Shown: positions 1-6,675 of the stretch, piece after piece | How the letters are laid out: the number at the start of each line of letters is the position of its first letter | Numbering within the stretch: position 1 is the stretch's first letter | Assembly (NCBI GenBank): GCA_017962865.1 | Contig: JAGCUM010000172.1 | Span: 1-10,214 of the forward strand | Length of the DNA: 10,214 nt | Reading direction: 5' to 3' | DNA from: Spirochaetales bacterium | GTDB taxonomy: Bacteria > Spirochaetota > Spirochaetia > Sphaerochaetales > Sphaerochaetaceae | Program-made: the position numbers and the translations under genes | Notes under the pieces: model-generated | What the model was told of the DNA's origin: nothing | Database searches by the model: none | Seen by the model: the letters and a program-made list of their open reading frames with translations, nothing else

Positions 1-414
1 AGCGAAGCCATCATCGGTGAATCTGGTTGGTTTCACCATTTCCCTGATTCTTTCATTGAGATGGTTGAATACTTCATCGATATCAGCTTTGTCATAGCTT
101 TCTTCTTTCTGTTCCGATTGAAGAATTGTCAGACATTTTTCAATTTGAGATGTTTCTGCTGCTGCGGCTTTCAGAAGTCTTGTCGCATAAAGCTTGGAGC
201 TCAGGGCCTTTATTCTATCCGTTTCATTCGAGCCCATGTATTGAGGTTCGCAGCTTTCCGATTCCCTTATATAGAAACGGTAATTTCCGTGCTGCTTCCT
301 TATGAGCAGGGAATCATTGGATGAAAGGATATCGGACTTCTCAATGGCTTTTACCAACTTATCAATCTTCTGCTTTTCTTCGGCCAGGAGTTTTATTATT
401 TCTTTCTTGTTCAT
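1..414 (-). CDS. Hypothetical protein, N-terminal part (C-terminus cut by window edge)
   Basis: An open frame of 138 codons starts at an ATG (complement of 412-414) and runs off the left edge without a stop. It begins MNKKEIIKLLAEEKQKIDKL, a charged, probably helical lysine/glutamate-rich start. A segment follows that reads RKQHGNYRFYIRE...QYMGSNETDRIKALSSKLYATRLL, then another helical, charged stretch ending VKPTRFTDDGFA. This layout (a short 'NGxYYYYRE..YIxKxExxxIKxLAxKxY' segment between helical regions) resembles a family of hypothetical proteins found in Firmicutes and gut spirochaetes, some of which seem to continue into a nuclease-like domain. That is from memory and the deciding part is outside the window. 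An in-frame TAA lies two codons upstream, so 414 is the only plausible start, yet no good Shine-Dalgarno precedes it. The gene is visibly more AT-rich than its neighbours. No signal peptide or membrane segment is seen. Confidence 0.7.
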   Translation of the reverse strand, partial: MNKKEIIKLLAEEKQKIDKLVKAIEKSDILSSNDSLLIRKQHGNYRFYIRESESCEPQYMGSNETDRIKALSSKLYATRLLKAAAAETSQIEKCLTILQSEQKEESYDKADIDEVFNHLNERIREMVKPTRFTDDGFA

Positions 415-423
415 AACTTATTG

Positions 424-509
424 TTTCACCAAAAAGTGCTAAAAAGAAAGAGAAAAGTGATTAATTTCACCAAAAAAAAGAAAAATCACTATATCTTGGT
501 GAAAATTAA
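424..509. repeat. AT-rich interlocking direct and inverted repeats between galK and the hypothetical gene
   Basis: The galK/hypothetical spacer contains TTTCACCAAAAA twice in direct orientation (424-435 and 465-476, 41 bp apart). TTAATTTCACCAA (461-473) also faces its near-perfect inverse TTGGTGAAAATTAA (496-509, one extra A). A second inverted pair, AGTGATT (456-462) and AATCACT (484-490), interlocks with the first. On the - strand the pair can fold into an A/T-rich hairpin followed by a pyrimidine tract. It may therefore serve as the galK terminator, or as operator sites upstream of the left-hand gene. The repeats are seen directly; either role is inferred. Confidence 0.6.
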
Positions 510-517
510 AACCTTTT

Positions 518-1786
518 TCAGCAGATTCTTGTGGTAGGCAGGTTCCTGATGGCCAGAACCGTGCAGCAACCCTTTCCGAACAGCTTTTCCATATGGGTGA
601 AGTAGTCTGCGGTCCTCTCGATCGGGATGTAAGCCTCGAGGGTTCCGGCAAAACCGCCACCCTGAACGCGGAAAGCACCCGTCATGCGGACCGTCGGGTC
701 CGAAGAGCCTAGGAAAGACTCCGTCATGGCATAGGCTAGGGCGATTCCCTGCTCGCAGGCAGAAGAAGGGCTGTAGATGTTCTGGAGATAGCGGAAAGAG
801 GAACTGCCGCTTTCAGTTACCAGCGAGAGGTAGGAAGAGAAGTCCCTGTTTTCAAGGGCCTGAACCATCGCATCGACCCTCTTGTTCTCCTCAAAGTAAT
901 GATAAGCTCTCAGAATTGCCCTGTCGTTGCCCAGCTTGGACCGCAGGAAGCCTATTTCAGCGAAGAAAGAATTCTCGTCGACATCGCGGAGGCTGCTTTT
1001 GCCGAAAAGAGCGGCAACTGATTTCATTTCCTGAGGAATTGAAGCATAGTCCGCAGTCAGGTCCGCATGGTTGCCCCCTGTAGTAGTGATGACAAGGTTA
1101 TAGCCGTAATCTGCGAAATCAACGGCAATAGGGGTGATGATCGGGGAAGAGGGATTTAAGAAATCAATTCCCACGACGCCGCCGTTTGCACAGGCAATCT
1201 GGTCCATCAGACCGCTGGGTTTGCCGAAGTGGATATTCTCTGCTTCCTGTCCCATGATTGCCAGTTCCGTAGTGGAGAAACGGTCCTCGTTATATAGATT
1301 ATTGAATATTGTCCCGATCAGGACCTCGATGGCTGCGGAACTGCTGAGGCCCGAGCCCTTGAATACGCTGGATGCAACATTTGCACAGAAACCGCCGATT
1401 TTGCCGCCGCGTTTGACAAAGGCAAAGGCGACACCGGAAATCAGTGCCGAAGTCGTACCGAAAAGGGAGGCATCGACATCAAGGTGCGACAGATCTACCG
1501 AAATAGTGGGGTAGCCTTCACTAGCGAAGGTAACGAGATTGTCTGCAGTGGCATGTACTGCCGCAATGGTATCAAGATTGATTGAGCCTGCAATCACTTT
1601 GCCGAGATTATGGTCTGTGTGATTTCCTCCCAGCTCTGTTCTTCCGGAAGTTGAGAAAACCGCCTGTGCCTTTGTTCCGAAGAGTTCCCGGTGTCTTTGA
1701 GACAGTGCCTCGATTCTTGAGGTTGCCAGCTTTGCCAAGGCGGAGTCTGAGGCGGCGTACTTTCCGTATAATCCAGCAATATCCAT
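518..1786 (-). CDS. galK: Galactokinase (GHMP kinase family)
   Basis: Galactokinase, 422 residues, phosphorylates galactose at C1 with ATP in the cytoplasm, the entry step of the Leloir pathway. The galactokinase signature GRTELGGNHTDHN is at residues 48-60 and includes the catalytic-type Arg (49). The GHMP ATP-binding loop GSGLSSSAA is at 144-152. GKPSGLMDQIACANGG follows with the presumed catalytic base Asp195. The C-terminal GHMP motif GGGFAG is at 376-381. The start at 1786 is supported by AGGAG (complement of 1795-1799), 8 nt upstream, and by the N-terminus (MDIAGLYGKYAASDS), which looks like the normal LYG... start of this subfamily. Length is normal for the longer 'GNHTDH' type galactokinases. 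No other Leloir gene (galT, galE) is present, so the galactose pathway is not assembled here. It is probably co-transcribed with the upstream helicase, whose reading frame overlaps its first 59 codons. Confidence 0.93.
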   Translation of the reverse strand: MDIAGLYGKYAASDSALAKLATSRIEALSQRHRELFGTKAQAVFSTSGRTELGGNHTDHNLGKVIAGSINLDTIAAVHATADNLVTFASEGYPTISVDLSHLDVDASLFGTTSALISGVAFAFVKRGGKIGGFCANVASSVFKGSGLSSSAAIEVLIGTIFNNLYNEDRFSTTELAIMGQEAENIHFGKPSGLMDQIACANGGVVGIDFLNPSSPIITPIAVDFADYGYNLVITTTGGNHADLTADYASIPQEMKSVAALFGKSSLRDVDENSFFAEIGFLRSKLGNDRAILRAYHYFEENKRVDAMVQALENRDFSSYLSLVTESGSSSFRYLQNIYSPSSACEQGIALAYAMTESFLGSSDPTVRMTGAFRVQGGGFAGTLEAYIPIERTADYFTHMEKLFGKGCCTVLAIRNLPTTRIC

Positions 1787-3296
1787 TGTCGATTCTCCTG
1801 AGAAGATTTGCTAAAACATTATACAGCAATTTGTCCGACGGGTATAGCAATCTTCCCTGGTCAAGAAACTGCACCGAGGAAATCGGATAGGAAGGATCCT
1901 CTTCGGCAAGGTGTTTTATGGTCTTGAAAAGCATTCTCGGATTCCAGTCCCTGACACTTCCGAAATAGGGATTGGTGATAGCCTCAAGTGGATTTGTAAT
2001 ATGATTATTTACACCACAGAGCAGAAAAGAGGCCATCATTGCATTGAATCTGAATGGCCATCGCCTTATCAGGTTCTGAATCTGCGAATCTGCCGGAAAC
2101 GCAGGTCTGGCCTGCCTGAGGCAGACATCGCAACCTGTGCATTCGTCCTTGTCCTGACCCAGTTCATGAAGCAGGGCCCTGCGTCTGCAACTGTCGGAGA
2201 TGAAGATTCCGAGAAGAGGACTGTACCCATTACCTGAAGGTATCCCGAATTCAGCAACATCACGGTAAGTGATTACCACATACGCCGTCGCGGTTTCTCC
2301 GTCCCTGCCGGCGCGCCCGGATTCCTGAAGATACTCCTCTGCTGTCTGAGGGAGCCGGTGATGGATTACGGTCCTGACCGAAAACTTGTCCATGCCCATT
2401 CCGTAGGCCGAAGTGGCTACGAGGATGCCGTCCTCCGAATCCATGAACCACTTCTCGATATCCTCACGCACTTCTCTGGGAAGCCCTGCATGGTAGTATC
2501 TTATAACGATACCCCTGAGTTCCAGCACCAGTCTCTGGCTGATCATCTCGGCATCGGTCCGGGTGCGGCAGAAGACAATGGCAGGCCGTCGGCATTGTCC
2601 CGCGATTTCCAGAACTGCCTGTGCGCGGTTCAGACCTCTGTGTGATCGGTAGATTATGTTGGGCCTGTCGGCATCGGCCTTGACTATGAGGGGCTTGGAA
2701 AAGAACAGGCAGGTGCGGATGTCGCGGATGGTCTGTTCGGAAGCTGTTGCGGTGAATGCGAGGACCTGATGGGGATGGAGGCGGATGACTACATTTGTCA
2801 GGCCGGAATAGGCCGGGCGGAAATCCTTGCCCCACTGGGAGATCACATGGGCCTCATCGACTACCAGCAGGCTGATGTTGCGTTTTCCCAGTTCGTAAAG
2901 TACATGACGGTTCTGCAGGGTCTCCGGGGTGGTAACTACGATCTTTGTACCATTGTCAAGCTGACTGAAGAGGCTTCTGCGCAGTTCGGCAGACTGTCCG
3001 CCGCGGAGACAGATACAGCTGATTCCTGCTTTCTCCAGGCGAAGAATCTGGTCGTTCATCAGGGCAAGTAGGGGATAGATGATGACAGTGATTCCCCTGC
3101 ACAGCACCGCCGGAAGAAGAAAGCAAAGGGATTTGCCCGTGCCTGTGGGCAGAATGACGATCTGGTTCCTGACGAATGTACTGTCTTCCTGTTCGAGGAT
3201 CCTGTGGACCACGAGAATCTGGTAGGGTTTCAGGGCCTTGATTCCGAATCTGGAGGCTGCTGTGGAAACAATGACTGACATGTAATCTTTCTGCAT
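1608..3296 (-). CDS. recQ: RecQ-family ATP-dependent DNA helicase, no HRDC domain
   Basis: A superfamily 2 DNA helicase, presumed 3'-5', expected to act in recombination and replication-fork repair. Visible motifs: Walker A PTGTGKS at residues 50-56, DEAH box at 147-150 in VVDEAHVISQWGKDFRPAY, motif III FTATAS at 181-186, and motif VI QESGRAGRDG at 324-333. A RecQ-type zinc site follows (Cys370, Cys386, Cys389, Cys392, within CRRRALL and ECTGCDVC). After it comes a short winged-helix-like stretch to about residue 500. No HRDC domain is seen. Residues 504-562 are read from DNA that also encodes the GalK N-terminus in another frame. This tail has 18 Lys/Arg and no Asp/Glu, so it is probably a stop-loss or frameshift extension rather than a conserved domain. 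The start is uncertain: the ATG at 3296 has AGGAA only 2 nt away, and a second ATG at 3281 has only a weak site. Both precede the conserved core. It may differ in role from canonical RecQ because it is short. Confidence 0.9.
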   Translation of the reverse strand: MQKDYMSVIVSTAASRFGIKALKPYQILVVHRILEQEDSTFVRNQIVILPTGTGKSLCFLLPAVLCRGITVIIYPLLALMNDQILRLEKAGISCICLRGGQSAELRRSLFSQLDNGTKIVVTTPETLQNRHVLYELGKRNISLLVVDEAHVISQWGKDFRPAYSGLTNVVIRLHPHQVLAFTATASEQTIRDIRTCLFFSKPLIVKADADRPNIIYRSHRGLNRAQAVLEIAGQCRRPAIVFCRTRTDAEMISQRLVLELRGIVIRYYHAGLPREVREDIEKWFMDSEDGILVATSAYGMGMDKFSVRTVIHHRLPQTAEEYLQESGRAGRDGETATAYVVITYRDVAEFGIPSGNGYSPLLGIFISDSCRRRALLHELGQDKDECTGCDVCLRQARPAFPADSQIQNLIRRWPFRFNAMMASFLLCGVNNHITNPLEAITNPYFGSVRDWNPRMLFKTIKHLAEEDPSYPISSVQFLDQGRLLYPSDKLLYNVLANLLRRIDNGYCWIIRKVRRLRLRLGKAGNLKNRGTVSKTPGTLRNKGTGGFLNFRKNRAGRKSHRP

Positions 3297-3311
3297 ACTT
3301 CCTATAACAGA

Positions 3312-3325
3312 AAAACTGCAGTTTT
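3312..3325. promoter_or_regulatory. 14-bp perfect palindrome upstream of the helicase start
   Basis: AAAACTGCAGTTTT is its own reverse complement and lies 15 bp upstream of the helicase ATG at 3296. Its position would suit an operator for a dimeric repressor acting on the - strand transcript. It does not match the LexA consensus forms I know. A palindrome of this length is expected by chance about once per 10 kb, so only the location makes it worth noting. Confidence 0.25.
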
Positions 3326-3366
3326 CATTAGAAATTCCGACCGGTTTTCCAAACTTTTTCCGAATA

Positions 3367-3396
3367 TTGTTTTGCTCTCTTTTTTTGTGTTATAAT
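3367..3396 (+). promoter_or_regulatory. Extended -10 sigma-70 promoter for the + strand block
   Basis: TGTTATAAT at 3388-3396 is a perfect -10 hexamer (TATAAT, 3391-3396) with the extended TGn element. TTGTTT at 3367-3372 can serve as a -35 box with an 18-bp spacer. Transcription would start near 3403, about 227 nt before the glycosidase-family start codon, leaving a long leader. A weaker alternative (TGTACT at 3584-3589, TACAAT at 3607-3612, 17-bp spacer) lies close to that gene. Confidence 0.6.
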
Positions 3397-3402
3397 CAAG
3401 GC

Positions 3403-3504
3403 GCTCGTTATACAAAGAAAGAGAAAGAGTGGCTTCAGATGCCTGTCAGGCTATGGGGTCGGGAAGGGAACTGATGCATAGGCGGAGGTTCCTTTTTCTT
3501 TTTT
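3403..3504 (+). ncRNA. Candidate structured leader RNA or small RNA, family unknown
   Basis: The stretch between the extended -10 promoter and the terminator would give an RNA of about 100 nt with no ORF and several complementary segments. GCCT (3441-3444) pairs with AGGC (3448-3451), and CTATG (3451-3455) with CATAG (3477-3481). The second hairpin interlocks with the terminator stem, so the two would compete. I compared it by eye with glycine, THF, SAM, TPP, cobalamin, FMN, guanidine and c-di-GMP riboswitches and with SRP RNA, and found no convincing match. The promoter and terminator geometry is visible; that the RNA exists and regulates anything is inferred. Confidence 0.4.
3464..3504 (+). 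terminator. Likely Rho-independent terminator in the intergenic region
   Basis: AAGGGAAC (3464-3471) pairs with GTTCCTTT (3488-3495) over 8 bp including one G-U pair, with a 16-nt loop. A T-rich tract runs from 3493 to 3504, interrupted by one C. No + strand gene lies upstream inside the window apart from the short presumptive transcript, so this is either the end of a small RNA or a premature terminator within the leader of the downstream operon. Confidence 0.5.
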
Positions 3505-3530
3505 CCGATCCTATCCTTTCCGATCCTATC
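3502..3530 (+). repeat. Short tandem duplication, 15-bp period
   Basis: TTTCCGATCCTATC occurs at 3502-3515 and again at 3517-3530, an exact 14-nt word repeated with a 15-bp period directly after the terminator T-tract. It looks like a small recent duplication that increases the distance between terminator and gene. No protein-coding frame is involved. Confidence 0.8.
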
Positions 3531-3629
3531 TACGAAGCCCCCGCCTATTAATCTTTCAAGTAAAATTATTATTTAAGTCAAGGTGTACTTTCATCTGAAG
3601 ATGATTTACAATCATACTTCGGAGCCCGA

Positions 3630-4982
3630 ATGATTGATTCAAGAATTGACACGGTAAGATACTCGAACGGAGAAATCCAGCGCTACCAGATAGTCTCCGG
3701 GTTTGCCTGGAAGGACCTCGGATTCGCCAAGGCCGAATTCAGCAAGGAGTCCTTCGAGGAGCTCAAGAGGATGTACCGGATATTCATCGCAACCAAAAAT
3801 CCGAGTTTCTACGGTGCATTGGTGGCGTTTCACATCCCTGAGGACATCGAATCCCCGTTTCCGAGCCGCACCGAGTACGGACTGGTCTTCAACAGACAGC
3901 TGGCCGCCGCGATAGGCCTCAGACGCATGGTATCCGAAGGCCTAATCCGCAAAAAAGGCAAAAGCCTTCAGGTCGATACCCCAAATGTTCGCAAATTCCT
4001 GGATGAACTCGAAGAGAAGGGTTGGCTGGGCATAGCATGCGGAGATAAGGACGACGAAGTAAGCTTCATGCCGGTAGGCGATGACCTCGGTTTTCTAAGC
4101 ACAATCAGACCCACGCCTGCCATGATCTGCAACTCCCATTTCTTCACGATGGACCTCTTTGATTGCGATTCCCCTTATGACCTCTTCGGCACACCGTACG
4201 GCATGGTCGTCAAGGACGGTCTGATGAGCCAGCCGCCGATCAATCACAGGGAAGCCCTGATTGTGGACAGGGAAGGCAATGTCCGTATCGACAGACCTGA
4301 AATCAGGGACCACAAGATATCCATCCAGGGGAAGATATTCCTCCACGGAAGAAACTGCACCATCTACCAGAGACCCGAAACCCGCCTGACACCTGCCGAG
4401 GAAGGTACGGATGTCATCATAGTGGGGGACGAGGTCGTAGCCTTCCATGAAGGCGGCGCAGTGCTTGTTCCAATGGGAGGCTTCGTCCTGCACACCGCAG
4501 ACACTTTGGAACAAGTTCCCACTCCGGTCATCTATCAGGATTTCAACGACTGCCTTTTCGGAATTCAGGTAGGTTCCTCTTCCGTCAGGGACGGGGTTGT
4601 GATGCACGGTTTCGAATCAGGCTTCTACGACATCTACAAGGACCCGGTGCCTTACCCGCCGACACTCTATCCGCTGGACTATGAAAAGGCCCGTGCCCCG
4701 CGCATGGCAATCTGCTCGGATGCGGAGGGCACTCCCGCGATAGTCTGGTCCGAAGGACCGTCGAAGCTTTACTACCAGGAAGGTATAGACAGTTGCGGAA
4801 CCTCGCTTCTCGAGCTTGGCGAGTACTGTCATTCCATAGGCCTTGTGAATGTACTGAACATGGATGGCGGGGGATCCGCAGAGATATTCCTGAATGGAAA
4901 GCTGCACATGCATGTCTCGGACAGACTGCCGGACAATTCCGACGCAGAGCGCCCTGTCCCGATGGGCCTGATCATAAGATGA
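3630..4982 (+). CDS. Phosphodiester glycosidase (NAGPA/DUF2233) family protein, probably cytoplasmic
   Basis: A 450-residue protein whose C-terminal two thirds looks like the NAGPA (DUF2233) fold. An Asn-x-x-Phe-Phe type element starts at Asn168 (MICNSHFFTMDLFD), GTPYGMVVKDG follows, and the diagnostic glycine-rich loop MDGGGSAEIFLNGK contains Asp412. An ERPVPMGLIIR end matches the usual R-P-V...L-I terminus. The family includes the human uncovering enzyme that removes GlcNAc from phosphodiesters, plus many bacterial exopolysaccharide-linked proteins; the substrate here is unknown. Most bacterial members I know carry a signal peptide or membrane anchor, whereas this one starts MIDSRIDTVRYSNGEIQRYQ without either. 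Residues 1-165 are not recognised. The start has GGAG at 3621-3624, 5 nt upstream. It lies first in the + strand block, 64 nt before gcvT, and is probably co-transcribed with the glycine cleavage genes, a pairing I cannot explain. Confidence 0.82.
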   Translation: MIDSRIDTVRYSNGEIQRYQIVSGFAWKDLGFAKAEFSKESFEELKRMYRIFIATKNPSFYGALVAFHIPEDIESPFPSRTEYGLVFNRQLAAAIGLRRMVSEGLIRKKGKSLQVDTPNVRKFLDELEEKGWLGIACGDKDDEVSFMPVGDDLGFLSTIRPTPAMICNSHFFTMDLFDCDSPYDLFGTPYGMVVKDGLMSQPPINHREALIVDREGNVRIDRPEIRDHKISIQGKIFLHGRNCTIYQRPETRLTPAEEGTDVIIVGDEVVAFHEGGAVLVPMGGFVLHTADTLEQVPTPVIYQDFNDCLFGIQVGSSSVRDGVVMHGFESGFYDIYKDPVPYPPTLYPLDYEKARAPRMAICSDAEGTPAIVWSEGPSKLYYQEGIDSCGTSLLELGEYCHSIGLVNVLNMDGGGSAEIFLNGKLHMHVSDRLPDNSDAERPVPMGLIIR

Positions 4983-5046
4983 GAATGCGTAAGATGAGAA
5001 CATGCAGGAAGGCGAAAAGCCCGAAAGCGTGATTTGGAGGAAATAG

Positions 5047-6270
5047 ATGGAGAATCTGAAAAGAACGGTTCTTTATGACGATCATGTGGCCCTTGGTGCC
5101 ACGATGGTGGATTTCGGCGGCTGGGATATGCCCGTGCAGTATCCTGCAGGCATTGTCGCAGAGCATCTCTACACAAGAAGCTTCTGCAGCCTCTTCGATG
5201 TTTCCCATATGGGAAGACTTCTCATCGAAGGTCCGGAGCGTCTGGCTTTCCTGCAGCATGTGGTTACCAGCAACGTTGCTGCCCTTGAGTACGGAATGGC
5301 TCAGTACTGCATCATCCCCGACGAGGACGGTTCCGCAATAGACGATGCATACCTTTACCGCTTCGAAGAGGACAGGATCCTGCTGGTCGTGAATGCAGCG
5401 AACATAGACAAGGACAAGAAGCATCTGAATGCTCAAATCGCAAACTATAACTGCAAAATGACGGACATTTCTGATAAATGGGCTGCCATTGCAGTGCAGG
5501 GCCCCAAGAGCAGGGAGCTGATGGAGATTCTCTCCGGCGGTGTGCAGGTTACCCCTCCCGTTAAGAACGCCCTCAACAGTCTTGTTCTGGAAGGACATGA
5601 GGCAAAGATCGCCAACACGGGCTACACCGGTGAGCCGGTGGGCTTTGAAGTATATGTCAGAACCGAGGATGCCTCCTGGCTTTGGAACAGGCTCATGGAG
5701 CTCGGAGCAAAACCCGCAGGTCTCGGAGCAAGGGATACTTTGCGCCTTGAAGCGGGCTATCCGCTCTACGGCCACGAGATGGGAACCGACCCGAGCGGAC
5801 AGAGAATGCCCATCTTCGCAGTACCCCTTGCAAGCTTTGCAGTCAACTTCTCGGAGGAAAAGGGCTCGTTCATCGGTAAGGATGCCCTCACTATCCAGCG
5901 CGATGCCGCCGCCCGCATCAAGGCCAAGGATTACTCGGACATGTCCGTACTTCCCAAGCGCATCAAGGCAATCGAGCTTGTGGACCGCGGCGTCATGCGT
6001 GCCGGCATGGAAGTCTACAGGGGCGGAAAGCAGATAGGCTGGGTCACCAGCGGAACCATGGGTCCCTACTATCAGGTAGAAGGCGAGGGGGCCGATACGG
6101 TTCTCACCGATCAGGTCTCAAGGCGTGCAATAGGGCTTTGCTATGTCGATGCCACCCTGCGCAAGGGCGATATCGTAGAGGTCGATGTCCGGGGCAAGAG
6201 GCTTCAGGCAAGAATCAAACTGCATCATATCAAGAACGGCGAATCGCGTTACGTTGTGCCGGTCAATTAA
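5047..6270 (+). CDS. gcvT: Aminomethyltransferase, glycine cleavage system T-protein
   Basis: T-protein, 407 residues, takes the aminomethyl group held on lipoyl-GcvH, releases ammonia and transfers the one-carbon unit to tetrahydrofolate, giving 5,10-methylene-THF in the cytoplasm. Supporting features: the N-terminus [34 protein letters not shown], the folate/catalytic Asp pair in [12 protein letters not shown] (Asp99-Asp100), [13 protein letters not shown], and [20 protein letters not shown]. Family members are usually 360-375 residues. The extra length comes partly from about 15 residues inserted between [10 protein letters not shown] (331-340) and AIGLCYVD (361-368), where the usual protein has only a few residues. 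GGAGG at 5036-5040 lies 6 nt before the ATG. The 64-nt gap from the preceding gene is too short for a glycine riboswitch, and none is seen, so expression probably depends on the promoter at 3391 or a site inside the upstream gene. Confidence 0.95.
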   Translation: MENLKRTVLYDDHVALGATMVDFGGWDMPVQYPAGIVAEHLYTRSFCSLFDVSHMGRLLIEGPERLAFLQHVVTSNVAALEYGMAQYCIIPDEDGSAIDDAYLYRFEEDRILLVVNAANIDKDKKHLNAQIANYNCKMTDISDKWAAIAVQGPKSRELMEILSGGVQVTPPVKNALNSLVLEGHEAKIANTGYTGEPVGFEVYVRTEDASWLWNRLMELGAKPAGLGARDTLRLEAGYPLYGHEMGTDPSGQRMPIFAVPLASFAVNFSEEKGSFIGKDALTIQRDAAARIKAKDYSDMSVLPKRIKAIELVDRGVMRAGMEVYRGGKQIGWVTSGTMGPYYQVEGEGADTVLTDQVSRRAIGLCYVDATLRKGDIVEVDVRGKRLQARIKLHHIKNGESRYVVPVN

Positions 6271-6296
6271 GAAATACAGGATTTTGGAGGAAAGAA

Positions 6297-6674
6297 ATGA
6301 ACTATCCCAAGGAATTGAGTTATGCAAAGACCCATGAGTGGGTTAAGACCGAAGACGGAGTAACCGTCATCGGAATCACCGATTATGCCCAGCATGCACT
6401 TGGTGATGTCGTATTCGTCAATCTCCCGCAGGAGGGAGATGAGGTGACTGCAGGCGAGAGCTTCGGCGATGTCGAGTCCGTCAAGGCTGTCAGCGATATC
6501 ATCAGCCCCGTAACAGGCACGATCTGTGCCGTGAACGAGGAACTTGCAGACTCTCCAGAGCTTCTCAACAACGACCCGTACGGTGCCTGGATCATCAAGA
6601 TTCAGGATGTCTCGGATACCGAAGAGCTTCTCGATGCCGCAGCATACGAGGCTTTCTGCGCCCAGGAGGGCTGA
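6297..6674 (+). CDS. gcvH: Glycine cleavage system H-protein (lipoyl carrier)
   Basis: H-protein, 125 residues, is the lipoylated shuttle that carries the aminomethyl intermediate from the P-protein to GcvT. The N-terminus ([20 protein letters not shown]) is typical. The lipoyl attachment site is Lys63 in [39 protein letters not shown] near the C-terminus is characteristic of the family, and the length is normal. The frame is open further upstream (to 6138), but the ATG at 6297 is chosen because the family N-terminus begins there and GGAGG (6286-6290) lies 6 nt before it. It follows gcvT by 26 nt and precedes gcvPA by 1 nt. Confidence 0.97.
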   Translation: MNYPKELSYAKTHEWVKTEDGVTVIGITDYAQHALGDVVFVNLPQEGDEVTAGESFGDVESVKAVSDIISPVTGTICAVNEELADSPELLNNDPYGAWIIKIQDVSDTEELLDAAAYEAFCAQEG

Positions 6675-6675
6675 G

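Noticed and set aside
443..3427. Shared purine word AAAGAAAGAGAAA at 443-455 and 3415-3427
   Set aside because: Low-complexity A/G sequence; a match of this sort is expected in AT-rich spacers.
3431..3495. Possible SRP (4.5S-like) RNA, from a GGAA-containing loop and small size
   Set aside because: The conserved 3' side of the SRP apical domain (GGAAGCAGC) is absent; the sequence there is GGAACTGATGC, and the flanking stem does not match.
4983..5046. Glycine riboswitch expected directly upstream of gcvT
   Set aside because: The gap is only 64 nt, and none of the conserved glycine aptamer segments are visible.
4972..5775. Antisense open frame (267 codons) opposite gcvT
   Set aside because: It overlaps the gcvT start and the preceding junction, with no domain or ribosome site; it is a shadow frame.
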